DNA from: Cyanobacteria bacterium HKST-UBA02
GTDB taxonomy: Bacteria; Cyanobacteriota; Vampirovibrionia; Obscuribacterales; Obscuribacteraceae
Length of the DNA: 5,898 nt
Assembly: GCA_020431945.1 (NCBI GenBank)
Contig: JAGQHH010000582.1
Location: 1-5,898, forward strand
Direction: 5' to 3'
The notes beneath the pieces are model-generated. The model searched no databases. It was not told the origin of the DNA and saw only the letters and a list, made by a program, of their open reading frames with translations. This document shows, one piece after another, positions 1 to 5,898 of this stretch. Position 1 is the stretch's first letter; each line of letters opens with the position of its first letter. A program made the translations under genes and the position numbers.

Positions 1-3000
1 GTCAGAACATCAGCCGGGTCACCGAGGATGTGAGCCGCCTGGTCACTTCCGCTTCGGACAATATCGTCACCCGCAAGCTCTCCGGTATCACCGACGAGAT
101 CGGCGCCGCCCGCAAGCTCCCCGGTCTCACAGACAACGTGGTCAACGGTCTCGACGATCTGGAACGCTCCGTCAACACATTCTCTACAGCCACCAACCGT
201 CAGACCGCTCTTGCCGGTATAGAAGAATCCATTCAAAAGATCGCCGCCGACAGCCCCGAGCTGGCTCGCACCCTGAGACGCTCTATCGAAGGTCTCGACG
301 ACGCCGTCAAGCTCGGCAGCCGTATGACCGACGAAACAATGGGTCTCAGCAGCCGGGTAGTGGAAAGCACCCTGCCTCGCTCCCTGGACGACGTTCCGAA
401 ATTCCTCGACCAGTCGGTCCAGCAAGTCAAAGTCCACGCCAATCAGGTTGGTCAGGGTGCCGACGATCTCCTCAAGAAAGTAGGTGGCATCGACGATACA
501 TCCAGACTGATGCGCCAGGAGCTCGAATCGATCTCGAGAAACAGCCGCGCCCTCACCGAAGAGTCTACCAGCGCAGCAAGAGCCACCCAGGCTTCCAGAG
601 AAATCGAGCTTTCCGTCAGACGTCTATCAGAGATCGCCGGTCCGGAATTCCAGGATGATATCGCCAGACTGGCTCAGGACAGCCGCGCTCTCACCACCGC
701 CAGCCGCAACACCAGCCTGGCCACGGATCTTCTGGCCAGTACCGTGGATAATACCGCCGCCCTGACCGCTCAAACGGCAGAGCACTCTACCAGCGTCAGT
801 CAGAATATCCTCCGTCTCCAGGAAAAGGCTGCCGAGACTCTTCCTCAGAAGACCGCGACTCTCGTCAACAACAACCTCGACGATCTGGCCACCGCCACCA
901 GACGCATTGCCGAAGGCAGCGTCGACGATCTGACAATCAAGCAAGCAAGACGCGCTCTCGAGAATCTCGAGAAGCTTGGTACCGGATTCGGTGATGATCT
1001 GACCCGCCTCGCCGATGATACCAACAAACTGATCGTATCGGCCCAGCGTCAATCGGCAGCCACTGCCGTCGAGACAGCGACCCAGACCCTGGCCAGACAG
1101 GGCAGCAATCTCACCCGTCAGGTCGACGACCTGGTCACCACCGCCGAAAGAGGCAATCTGCCCAAGGGTCTCCTGGACGATGTATCCACCAGCGCCGGAC
1201 GCCTCGGCCGGTCCACCGACGATATGGCGCTCGTCCGGCAGATCGACGACAGTCTCAAGCTCATGGAAGGCAAAGTCGATCCTCGCACGATCAACAGCAT
1301 GCGCAGCACCCTGGCCGAGGTAGAGCAGTCGGCGATCAATCTCGAAAGAGCAAGACGGCTCGAGCAAGCAACTCAGAGACTCTTCGAGCAAGCCGATACG
1401 GTTCGCAACGCCGTCACTCGCTTTGTCGAATCCGGCAGCCCCAGCCCCGTCGTTCGTGAAAGCCTCGTCAAGGCAGCCGACGACCTGGCCACCCATCCGC
1501 AATCCACCGCTGTCACAAGATTCCAGCAACTCGTCAAAGTCATCGACGATCCCGAGCTCACCCAGGCTCTCAAGCCGGCCCTCAAATCACTGGACGACAC
1601 CATCGCCGAGACCAACACGCTCTCGCGATTCTCGACCCAGGGTGCACGGGCACAGGAAGCGCTCACTCGCATCGCCGAGGGAGCCTCCTCCGATGTCACC
1701 AGAAGTTTCATCAGCGGTATCAAGGAAGACCTTGCCGAGTTCGGCACTACCACCAAGAACAGCGAAATACTCAAACGGGTCTACAACCAGGTGGATGCTC
1801 TTCCCGGTCAGGTCGGCCGCGATGTCAGAGCGATTGTCGACGAAACAGTAGACATCGCTCGCCTGGAGCAGACCGCCGCCGCCACCGCTCAGGCAGGCAG
1901 ACAGGTCGGTGCCGTCACCAGTGGGCTGGTACCGGTCTCGGCAGACGAAGCGGTAGCTCTCAGCCGCATCGAGACCATCGCCTCGCAGATCGGCTCGGGA
2001 AGCGGCAATGCCGGCTTGATCGCCAGCCTGGAGCGCAGCCTCGCCAGCCTCAGTCCGCAAAATCAGGCCGCTCTCGAAGGTCTGATTGCCACACTGAAAG
2101 CCAATCTCACCGAGCAATCCGGTCTCGTCCAGAGTGTTATCGCTCAGCAAGAGATGATGATTGGCAGAAACATGCCCCGGGTAACCCGCCTGGCCGATCT
2201 CGCCAACCGCAGCGGCGACCTGGCCGAAGTCGGTCAGCGCCTGGATGTCGCTCGCTTCCTCCAGGGTGGCGAGAACGCCTCTCTGCAGCAAACCCGCATC
2301 GCCCATACCGTTGCCGACTTCGCCGCCAATACCGCCGATCCTGTAATGATGCAGCTTCGCGACGGCGCACTGCAGAAGCTCGTTCGCCAGGGCGATCCGG
2401 CTGCCTACCAGCAGCTTCTCATCGACGGTCTCACCAGCGAGGGCTGGAAGATGCGTACCCTGGCTGCCGGCGGCAGCACCAGCCGCCTGGGAGCCGGCGC
2501 CAGCAATTTCTATCAGGCAGGCAAATATCTGCTCACCTTCCAGGATCCCAAGCTGAGCCGCAGCTTCCTGATGAACTCAGCGATCTTTGCTGGATTTACC
2601 GGAGCCACCACCACTTATCTCGGTTTCAAGACCCAGGATCTCCTGGACCGCTACGCCGAGCCTGGCACCGAGGCGGACAAGCTGCGCGAGCGGATGAAGG
2701 GCGGCTCCGACGAAGCAGAGCGGACAGACGTCCCCACCGACGGCTTCATCAGCCGCTATGGCGCCATGATGGATTCGCCCGACGCCTACCGGATGGAGCA
2801 GGATCTCCAGCGCACAGGCAAACTGAGAAGCTTCTCGCAGATCGGCTATGTCGCGCCGGAAGCACCGGTTTCGGTGCAGCGCCTGCCCCTGGCGCGGACG
2901 GTCAGATTCACGCCCATGTCCCCGGACGCCAGACAGGGAGACCTGGTCAAGCTCGCCATCCAGCAATTCAGCATGCGGCGGATCAGAGACTTCAATGTCC

Positions 3001-3392
3001 AGGGTCAGCTCCTCAACGCCACCGAAGAGCGTGTCAGATCCAACAAGATCACCGGATTCGGCTCCGCCAACACCGGCTCCGCCCAGCTCTCCACCTCCCT
3101 GCGCTCGGTTGCCGTAGCCCAGGGTATGAAACTGAGCTCCTCGATTCACGATCTCATGGGAAGAGAGAATACCGAAGCCCAGGGTCTCGATCGCAGCAAA
3201 GTCACCTCAGGCGGCGGCAAGGGCCAGACCTCCATCGCAGCCTATAGCAGCCCCTCCGGTCTCACCTTCGCCAAGGTCGACCCGGATCAGGGCAACAATG
3301 TCCCCGGCACCGGCCAGGATGACGAAAAAGAGATTACCGAAGCTCTGCTCTCGGCAGCGAACACCGAAGGCGGCACCGAAGCAGTGGTCTGA
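1..3392 (+). CDS. Large repetitive alpha-helical protein of unknown function (5' partial)
   Basis: I do not recognise this gene. The frame is open from base 3 to a TGA at 3390-3392, so the true start lies left of the window. The first in-frame start-like codon, GTG at 30-32, is probably internal because the codons before it continue the same sequence style. Residues below count from that GTG. Residues 1 to about 705 are rich in Ala, Ser, Thr, Asp, Leu and Arg, look almost wholly helical or coiled-coil, and carry repeated Asp-Asp-Leu-like motifs (near 41, 119, 144, 283, 298, 321, 365, 382, 483, 521). Similar segments recur near residues 64, 195, 307, 405, 497 and 583, suggesting degenerate repeats of roughly 85-130 residues. 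Residues 845-866 are uncharged and mildly hydrophobic, perhaps a membrane-associated helix. After about 870 the sequence is more polar, with Gly/Ser-rich stretches and an acidic end. There is no cysteine and a single Trp (806). A structural, cell-surface or scaffold role is only a guess. It converges on fabF. Confidence 0.85.
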   Translation, partial: QNISRVTEDVSRLVTSASDNIVTRKLSGITDEIGAARKLPGLTDNVVNGLDDLERSVNTFSTATNRQTALAGIEESIQKIAADSPELARTLRRSIEGLDDAVKLGSRMTDETMGLSSRVVESTLPRSLDDVPKFLDQSVQQVKVHANQVGQGADDLLKKVGGIDDTSRLMRQELESISRNSRALTEESTSAARATQASREIELSVRRLSEIAGPEFQDDIARLAQDSRALTTASRNTSLATDLLASTVDNTAALTAQTAEHSTSVSQNILRLQEKAAETLPQKTATLVNNNLDDLATATRRIAEGSVDDLTIKQARRALENLEKLGTGFGDDLTRLADDTNKLIVSAQRQSAATAVETATQTLARQGSNLTRQVDDLVTTAERGNLPKGLLDDVSTSAGRLGRSTDDMALVRQIDDSLKLMEGKVDPRTINSMRSTLAEVEQSAINLERARRLEQATQRLFEQADTVRNAVTRFVESGSPSPVVRESLVKAADDLATHPQSTAVTRFQQLVKVIDDPELTQALKPALKSLDDTIAETNTLSRFSTQGARAQEALTRIAEGASSDVTRSFISGIKEDLAEFGTTTKNSEILKRVYNQVDALPGQVGRDVRAIVDETVDIARLEQTAAATAQAGRQVGAVTSGLVPVSADEAVALSRIETIASQIGSGSGNAGLIASLERSLASLSPQNQAALEGLIATLKANLTEQSGLVQSVIAQQEMMIGRNMPRVTRLADLANRSGDLAEVGQRLDVARFLQGGENASLQQTRIAHTVADFAANTADPVMMQLRDGALQKLVRQGDPAAYQQLLIDGLTSEGWKMRTLAAGGSTSRLGAGASNFYQAGKYLLTFQDPKLSRSFLMNSAIFAGFTGATTTYLGFKTQDLLDRYAEPGTEADKLRERMKGGSDEAERTDVPTDGFISRYGAMMDSPDAYRMEQDLQRTGKLRSFSQIGYVAPEAPVSVQRLPLARTVRFTPMSPDARQGDLVKLAIQQFSMRRIRDFNVQGQLLNATEERVRSNKITGFGSANTGSAQLSTSLRSVAVAQGMKLSSSIHDLMGRENTEAQGLDRSKVTSGGGKGQTSIAAYSSPSGLTFAKVDPDQGNNVPGTGQDDEKEITEALLSAANTEGGTEAVV
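72..134 (+). repeat. Tandem 39-bp repeat inside the large gene
   Basis: The 24 bases at 72-95 and at 111-134 match at 21 positions and sit exactly 39 bp (13 codons) apart, in frame. They encode two copies of the pattern K-L-(S/P)-G-(I/L)-T-D-x-(I/V). The rest of each 39-bp unit (96-110 against 135-149) has diverged. This is a direct trace of duplication within the gene and suggests that the protein grew by repeat expansion. Confidence 0.7.
542..695 (+). repeat. Dispersed in-frame direct repeat (SRALT motif)
   Basis: Sixteen bases at 542-557 and 680-695 match at 15 positions. They are 138 bp (46 codons) apart and in the same frame. They encode NSRALT (residues 171-176) and DSRALT (217-222). 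The flanking residues are also alike, with Ser/Ala/Thr-rich helix following both. This supports a helical-repeat architecture rather than chance low complexity. Confidence 0.5.
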
Positions 3393-3406
3393 TAGCCCTC
3401 AGGCTA
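3393..3406. terminator. Short hairpin between convergent genes
   Basis: TAGCC at 3393-3397 and GGCTA at 3402-3406 are perfectly complementary with a 4-base loop (CTCA). The hairpin fills the 6-bp gap between the two convergent stop codons and runs into the fabF stop. It could work from both sides, but the stem is only 5 bp and neither side has a T-run, so an efficient intrinsic terminator is doubtful. Confidence 0.2.
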
Positions 3407-4664
3407 CATACTTGGTCATCACCAGAACAGTATTGTGACCGCCGAAGCCGAGAGCCTCGCACATGGCGTGATCGACCCGGGCTTCCCGGAAGCGATTGGG
3501 CACATAGTCCAGATCGCATTTCGGATCGGGATTCTCGTAGTTGATGGTGGGGTGGATCTTCTGGTCCCTGATGGTGAGAGCCGTAGCAGCAGCGCCGATG
3601 GCGCCGGCACCACCGAGGAGATGGCCGACCATGGACTTGGTACTCGAGACGGCAAGCTTGTAAGAATGCTCGCCGAATACATTTTTGATAGCCAGGGTCT
3701 CGCGCTCGTCATTGAGAGGAGTGGAAGTACCATGGGCATTTATATAATCGATTTGATCCGGGGTGAGCTCCGCATCCCGGAGGGCTTCTCTGATAGCCCG
3801 GGAGGCTCCGTCGCCGGTCTCGTGAGGAGCAACGATATGGGTGGCATCGCAGCTGGCGCCGCCGCCCACGATCTCGGCATAGATCGTGGCATTGCGCCTG
3901 AGGGCGTGCTCGAGCTCTTCGAGGATGAGCACCACGGATCCTTCGCCGATGACAAAACCGTCGCGATCGATAGTGAATGGACGGCTGGCTTTCTTGGGAT
4001 CGTCATTGCGCTTGGAGAGAGCCATCATATTGTTGAAGGAGGCGACCGTGAATGTATTGATGCAGGCCTCTGCTCCACCGGAGATCATCACATCGGCCCG
4101 GTTGTCCCTGATGTACATAAAAGCGTCGAATAGCGAATCGAGACCGCTTGCACAGGCCGTCGAATCGCTCTTGGCCCGGCCCTTCGCACCATATTCGATG
4201 GCAACCTGTCCGGAAGGAGCGTTAGGCATCAACCTGATCACGGTACGCAGACCGATTTTCTTGGGTCCGCCTTCCATGAGCTTGATATAGTCGGCTGTAG
4301 TAGTAATCAGTCCGCCCACTCCGGTGCCGATGAAAGTACCGACCCGCTCTGGATTGGTGGCCCGGATCTCCAGATTGGCATCTTCCAGAGCAAGCTTCGA
4401 TGCCACCATGGAGAATAGCGTGACCCGGTCCATCTCTTTGAGCATGGACCCCCATTTTCGCCGATCCGGATAGAAATCCTGGATATTGAAGTTCTTCACT
4501 TCGGAAGCAATCTTGACATCGAGCCCGATCTCGTCGGGATCGAAGTGAGTGATATTGGACACCCCGCTCTCGCCGTTAAGCATCGCTTTCCAGCAATCTT
4601 CCCGACCGATGCCCAGAGGCGTAATCATGCCGATCCCAGTTACCACTACTCTTCTACGATTCAT
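3399..4664 (-). CDS. fabF: Beta-ketoacyl-ACP synthase II (FabF family)
   Basis: It catalyses the decarboxylative condensation of malonyl-ACP with a growing acyl-ACP, the chain-elongation step of type II fatty-acid synthesis in the cytoplasm. Counting from ATG at 4664 (421 residues, close to the usual 410-420), the start reads MNRRRVVVTGIG, a typical FabF N-terminus. The nucleophile Cys171 lies in STACASG, the catalytic His311 in NAHGTSTPLND, Lys343 and His348 in STKSMVGHLLGGAGA, and the gating Phe407 in GFGGHN, so the thiolase-fold active site is complete. Oddities: the stretch usually resembling SPFFIP is GLRTVIRLMPNAPSGQ (residues 138-153), and the usual KGPN before the active-site region reads KGRA. 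An in-frame TGA lies just upstream, so only ATG 4664 or TTG 4667 can be the start. No acpP, fabG or fabD is adjacent, so it stands outside a fab cluster. It could instead be a specialised KAS serving another acyl pathway. Confidence 0.93.
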   Translation of the reverse strand: MNRRRVVVTGIGMITPLGIGREDCWKAMLNGESGVSNITHFDPDEIGLDVKIASEVKNFNIQDFYPDRRKWGSMLKEMDRVTLFSMVASKLALEDANLEIRATNPERVGTFIGTGVGGLITTTADYIKLMEGGPKKIGLRTVIRLMPNAPSGQVAIEYGAKGRAKSDSTACASGLDSLFDAFMYIRDNRADVMISGGAEACINTFTVASFNNMMALSKRNDDPKKASRPFTIDRDGFVIGEGSVVLILEELEHALRRNATIYAEIVGGGASCDATHIVAPHETGDGASRAIREALRDAELTPDQIDYINAHGTSTPLNDERETLAIKNVFGEHSYKLAVSSTKSMVGHLLGGAGAIGAAATALTIRDQKIHPTINYENPDPKCDLDYVPNRFREARVDHAMCEALGFGGHNTVLVMTKYVA

Positions 4665-4678
4665 CAAAGATCACGCTT

Positions 4679-4683
4679 TCCTT
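4679..4683 (-). promoter_or_regulatory. Shine-Dalgarno for fabF
   Basis: AAGGA on the minus strand lies 14 nt before ATG 4664 and 11 nt before TTG 4667. The spacing slightly favours TTG, while codon preference and the family N-terminus favour ATG. The difference is one residue. Confidence 0.45.
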
Positions 4684-4691
4684 TTCTACTC

Positions 4692-4756
4692 GGCAATCAC
4701 TGGCGGAGAGGACACGATTTCAAGCGATCGAAAGGGCATCCTCCCCCAAAATTGCC
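4692..4756 (-). promoter_or_regulatory. Possible folded 5' leader of fabF mRNA
   Basis: Read on the minus strand, GGCAAT (4756-4751) can pair with ATTGCC (4697-4692), and inside it GGGGAGG (4746-4740) can pair with CCTCTCC (4711-4705) with one G-U pair. That gives 6 and 7 pairs separated by an internal loop. The G-U pair makes the fold better as minus-strand RNA than as plus-strand RNA, where the same pair becomes A-C. The structure begins at about the start site predicted from the upstream -10 element and ends 8 nt before the Shine-Dalgarno, so it could affect translation. No known riboswitch or leader class is recognised. Confidence 0.3.
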
Positions 4757-4762
4757 AGAGCC

Positions 4763-4791
4763 ATTCTAACCTGCTTTTAAACTCATTCCAC
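4763..4791 (-). promoter_or_regulatory. Candidate sigma-70 promoter for fabF
   Basis: The minus strand shows a TAGAAT -10 (4768-4763, 5 of 6 to consensus) and a weak GTGGAA -35 (4791-4786, 3 of 6) with a 17-bp spacer. Transcription would start near 4756, giving a leader of about 90 nt. The -35 overlaps one arm of the hairpin at 4786-4801. Confidence 0.35.
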
Positions 4792-4801
4792 TACTGTGGA
4801 A
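4786..4801 (-). terminator. Hairpin downstream of the DUF45 gene
   Basis: TTCCAC (4786-4791), loop TACT, GTGGAA (4796-4801): a perfect 6-bp stem starting about 30 nt past the stop of the upstream minus-strand gene. The bases after it on that strand (TGAGTTTAAAA) have only a short T-run. It may be a weak terminator separating the DUF45 gene from fabF, or an operator-like palindrome over the fabF -35. Confidence 0.25.
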
Positions 4802-4830
4802 GGCCATCCTGATAATTATTTAGCTTTGGA

Positions 4831-5478
4831 TCAGCCCAGATCGGCGAGGGCGCACTGTGAATGAACGCCACCAAAAGCAGTTGCGCTGGCGCTGTCTTGC
4901 AGAAACTCATCGAGCAGACAATCGAAGACTCCTCCGCCGCAATACTGCTGCGAGCTGCTTCCGGGCAGGCTGGAAATACCGGTAACCCCCTGATCGCCGG
5001 CCAGGAGCAGGCGTGGTCTTCTCAGTCGTCCGGTCTGAGGATGTCTCACCTCCACTTCTCCGAAACTGAGAAGCTCTTCCAGAGCGTTACGACGGGCGGA
5101 TAGAATGAGCTGCTTGCCAAGAGTACGATGATTGGGCTCGAACTGGCTGACAAGCTCGAAGAATCTGGCGCTATGGGAAGGCTCAAGGAAGTGTGCCAGC
5201 TGATGGATGACGAAATAGCGGCGGCAGCGCTCGGTGAGATGATCCACGGCGCTCAGGGAGAAAACCAGGGTCCGGGAGTTCAGATCGAGCCTTGCCAAGC
5301 GGTGACTGAAACCCGGCACGATCATCACCCGTCCCAGATCCACCCGAAAAGTTTCCTGGTTGACCCGCTGGACATAGCCGTTCATGAACGACTGATACAT
5401 TTCGGACAGGACGCCGGCAGATCTCCTTTTCCCCGCCTGGAGAGACTGTGCTGGACTTAGTCTGTCGATTCTGGCCAT
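4831..5478 (-). CDS. YgjP/DUF45-family metallohydrolase homologue with HQxxH motif
   Basis: A 215-residue protein related to the YgjP/DUF45 metal-dependent hydrolases. Members carry a zinc-binding HExxH plus a third His six residues on; E. coli YgjP has been reported as a UTP pyrophosphatase. Here the block RYFVIHQLAHFLEPSHSARF (residues 87-106) matches the family pattern HELAHLxxPxHSxxF, giving His92, His96 and His102 as likely metal ligands. The preceding segment RTLVFSLSAVDHL (69-81) also fits. The usual catalytic Glu is Gln93 (codon CAG at 5202-5200). The motif lies unusually near the N-terminus for the family, and about 85 residues follow it, ending in a Ser/Gly-rich, cysteine-containing tail (170-215). 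ATG 5478 has GAGGG 10 nt upstream, and no better in-frame start precedes an upstream stop. The protein may be catalytically altered or bind metal without peptidase-like chemistry; its substrate is unknown. It is divergent from cobU and upstream of fabF. Confidence 0.75.
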   Translation of the reverse strand: MARIDRLSPAQSLQAGKRRSAGVLSEMYQSFMNGYVQRVNQETFRVDLGRVMIVPGFSHRLARLDLNSRTLVFSLSAVDHLTERCRRYFVIHQLAHFLEPSHSARFFELVSQFEPNHRTLGKQLILSARRNALEELLSFGEVEVRHPQTGRLRRPRLLLAGDQGVTGISSLPGSSSQQYCGGGVFDCLLDEFLQDSASATAFGGVHSQCALADLG

Positions 5479-5485
5479 AATCGTT

Positions 5486-5515
5486 TTGCCCTCGCTGAGT
5501 CCTGGATTATATATA
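5486..5515 (+). promoter_or_regulatory. Candidate promoter for cobU
   Basis: TTGCCC (5486-5491) as -35 and TATATA as -10, at 5508-5513 (16-bp spacer) or 5510-5515 (18-bp spacer). The leader would be about 40 nt. The -10 overlaps the -10 of the opposite-strand promoter, and the -35 overlaps the Shine-Dalgarno of the divergent gene. Confidence 0.4.
5489..5493 (-). promoter_or_regulatory. Shine-Dalgarno for the DUF45 gene
   Basis: GAGGG on the minus strand, 10 nt before ATG 5478. It supports that start codon. Confidence 0.45.
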
Positions 5516-5532
5516 GAAACTATTCGTCACAA
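5506..5532 (-). promoter_or_regulatory. Candidate promoter for the DUF45 gene
   Basis: The minus strand has a perfect TATAAT -10 (5511-5506) and TTGTGA as a partial -35 (5532-5527). The spacer is 15 bp, shorter than ideal. Transcription would start near 5499, leaving a leader of about 20 nt that contains the Shine-Dalgarno. Confidence 0.4.
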
Positions 5533-5559
5533 ATACAGGTTGAGAATTGTCTAATTGGG

Positions 5560-5898
5560 ATGGCTTATCTCCCCCTCGAAAATCTAGTCCTGATTACCGG
5601 CGGTGCCAGATCCGGCAAGTCCGACCTGGCCCAGGAACTCGCCGTGGCTTCCGGAGCTGTGGTCTATGTTCTCGCTACCATGCCTGTAATCGAAGAGGAC
5701 GCTGAGCTGATGGAAAGAATAGGAAGGCACCGAAACAAGCGCCCAAAAGAATTTCTTACCATCGAGGAGACGGTCGCCCTGGAGCAGTCCATCACAGACA
5801 TTAAGGAAGAAGGCCCCCTGGTCCTCCTCGACTGCCTTTCGCTTTTCGTCTCCAACCTCATGCAGGATCATCAGGCCGAGAACGAAGACTGGCTTGCC
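5560..5898 (+). CDS. cobU: Adenosylcobinamide kinase / adenosylcobinamide-phosphate guanylyltransferase (3' partial)
   Basis: CobU/CobP phosphorylates adenosylcobinamide and then transfers GMP to it, making adenosylcobinamide-GDP for nucleotide-loop assembly in cobalamin synthesis and salvage. The frame runs from ATG 5560 through the right edge; 113 codons are visible of a family length of roughly 170-185. Residues 10-21 read VLITGGARSGKS, with the GGARSGKS P-loop at 14-21. RIGRHRNKRP (54-63) holds His57, aligned with the His that is guanylylated in Salmonella CobU (His46). LLDCLSLFVSNLM (89-101) matches the conserved DCLTLWLSNLL block. The remaining C-terminal part lies outside the window. 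The Shine-Dalgarno is weak (only a purine run directly before ATG), but the N-terminus is as expected for the family and no better start lies upstream. The 81-bp divergent gap to the DUF45 gene has no room for a cobalamin riboswitch and shows none of its motifs. Other cob genes may follow to the right. Confidence 0.92.
   Translation, partial: MAYLPLENLVLITGGARSGKSDLAQELAVASGAVVYVLATMPVIEEDAELMERIGRHRNKRPKEFLTIEETVALEQSITDIKEEGPLVLLDCLSLFVSNLMQDHQAENEDWLA

Noticed and set aside
30..32. GTG as true start of the large gene
   Set aside because: The in-frame codons from base 3 continue the same residue pattern with no stop, and no Shine-Dalgarno is visible, so the gene most likely begins further left.
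955..975. CTCGAG AAT CTCGAG palindromic doublet as a regulatory site
   Set aside because: It lies inside coding sequence and follows from repeated Leu-Glu codons; nothing else points to a binding site.
627..1529. Long minus-strand open frame of 300 codons opposite the large gene
   Set aside because: It lies fully antisense to a much longer frame whose repeats are in-frame and protein-like; its openness is a by-product of the C-rich third positions of the real gene.
1587..2306. Minus-strand open frame of 239 codons
   Set aside because: Antisense shadow of the large gene with no recognisable motif and no promoter or ribosome site of its own.
3435..4133. Plus-strand open frame of 232 codons opposite fabF
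   Set aside because: It is the complement of a well-supported FabF reading frame with all catalytic motifs.
4684..4740. Small minus-strand leader peptide MPFRSLEIVSSPPVIAE before fabF
   Set aside because: The GGGGGAGG abuts its ATG with no spacing, so initiation is unlikely, and the same bases form one arm of the proposed leader stem. No attenuation pattern is visible.
5479..5559. Cobalamin riboswitch before cobU
   Set aside because: The gap is 81 bp, too short for the aptamer, and the B12-box-like core was not found.

Overview
The window is bacterial chromosome: four protein-coding genes on both strands, dense packing, GC-rich coding regions with third positions rich in C and G, and AT-richer gaps with sigma-70-like promoter elements. 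A type II fatty-acid synthase enzyme and a corrinoid-salvage enzyme confirm a bacterium. No gene here fixes the phylum, and I do not assign one. I see no tRNA, rRNA, CRISPR array, insertion sequence, phage gene or plasmid origin.

Layout, left to right. (1) Positions 1-3392, plus strand: the 3' part of a very large gene for a helical, repetitive protein of unknown function. It is open at the left edge, with at least 1,129 codons visible. The protein lacks cysteine, is full of Asp-Asp-Leu motifs, and seems built from degenerate repeats of about 85-130 residues followed by a different C-terminal region. (2) Positions 3399-4664, minus strand: a beta-ketoacyl-ACP synthase II (FabF family) with an intact Cys-His-His site but unusual sequence around it. 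It converges on gene 1 with only 6 bp between the stops. (3) Positions 4665-4830: a gap with a weak promoter, a possible folded fabF leader and a small hairpin. (4) Positions 4831-5478, minus strand: a YgjP/DUF45-type metallohydrolase homologue whose usual HExxH motif reads HQxxH. (5) Positions 5479-5559: a short divergent promoter region. (6) Positions 5560-5898, plus strand: the first 113 codons of cobU, adenosylcobinamide kinase/guanylyltransferase, cut by the right edge.

These genes do not form an obvious common pathway. The large repeat protein, the fatty-acid synthase enzyme, the DUF45 protein and CobU look like neighbours in separate transcription units. The DUF45 gene and fabF could be co-transcribed by read-through, but fabF appears to have its own promoter. 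I do not see a convincing new multi-gene system. The best candidates for novelty are the large DDL-repeat protein, the HQxxH DUF45 protein and the structured leader before fabF.
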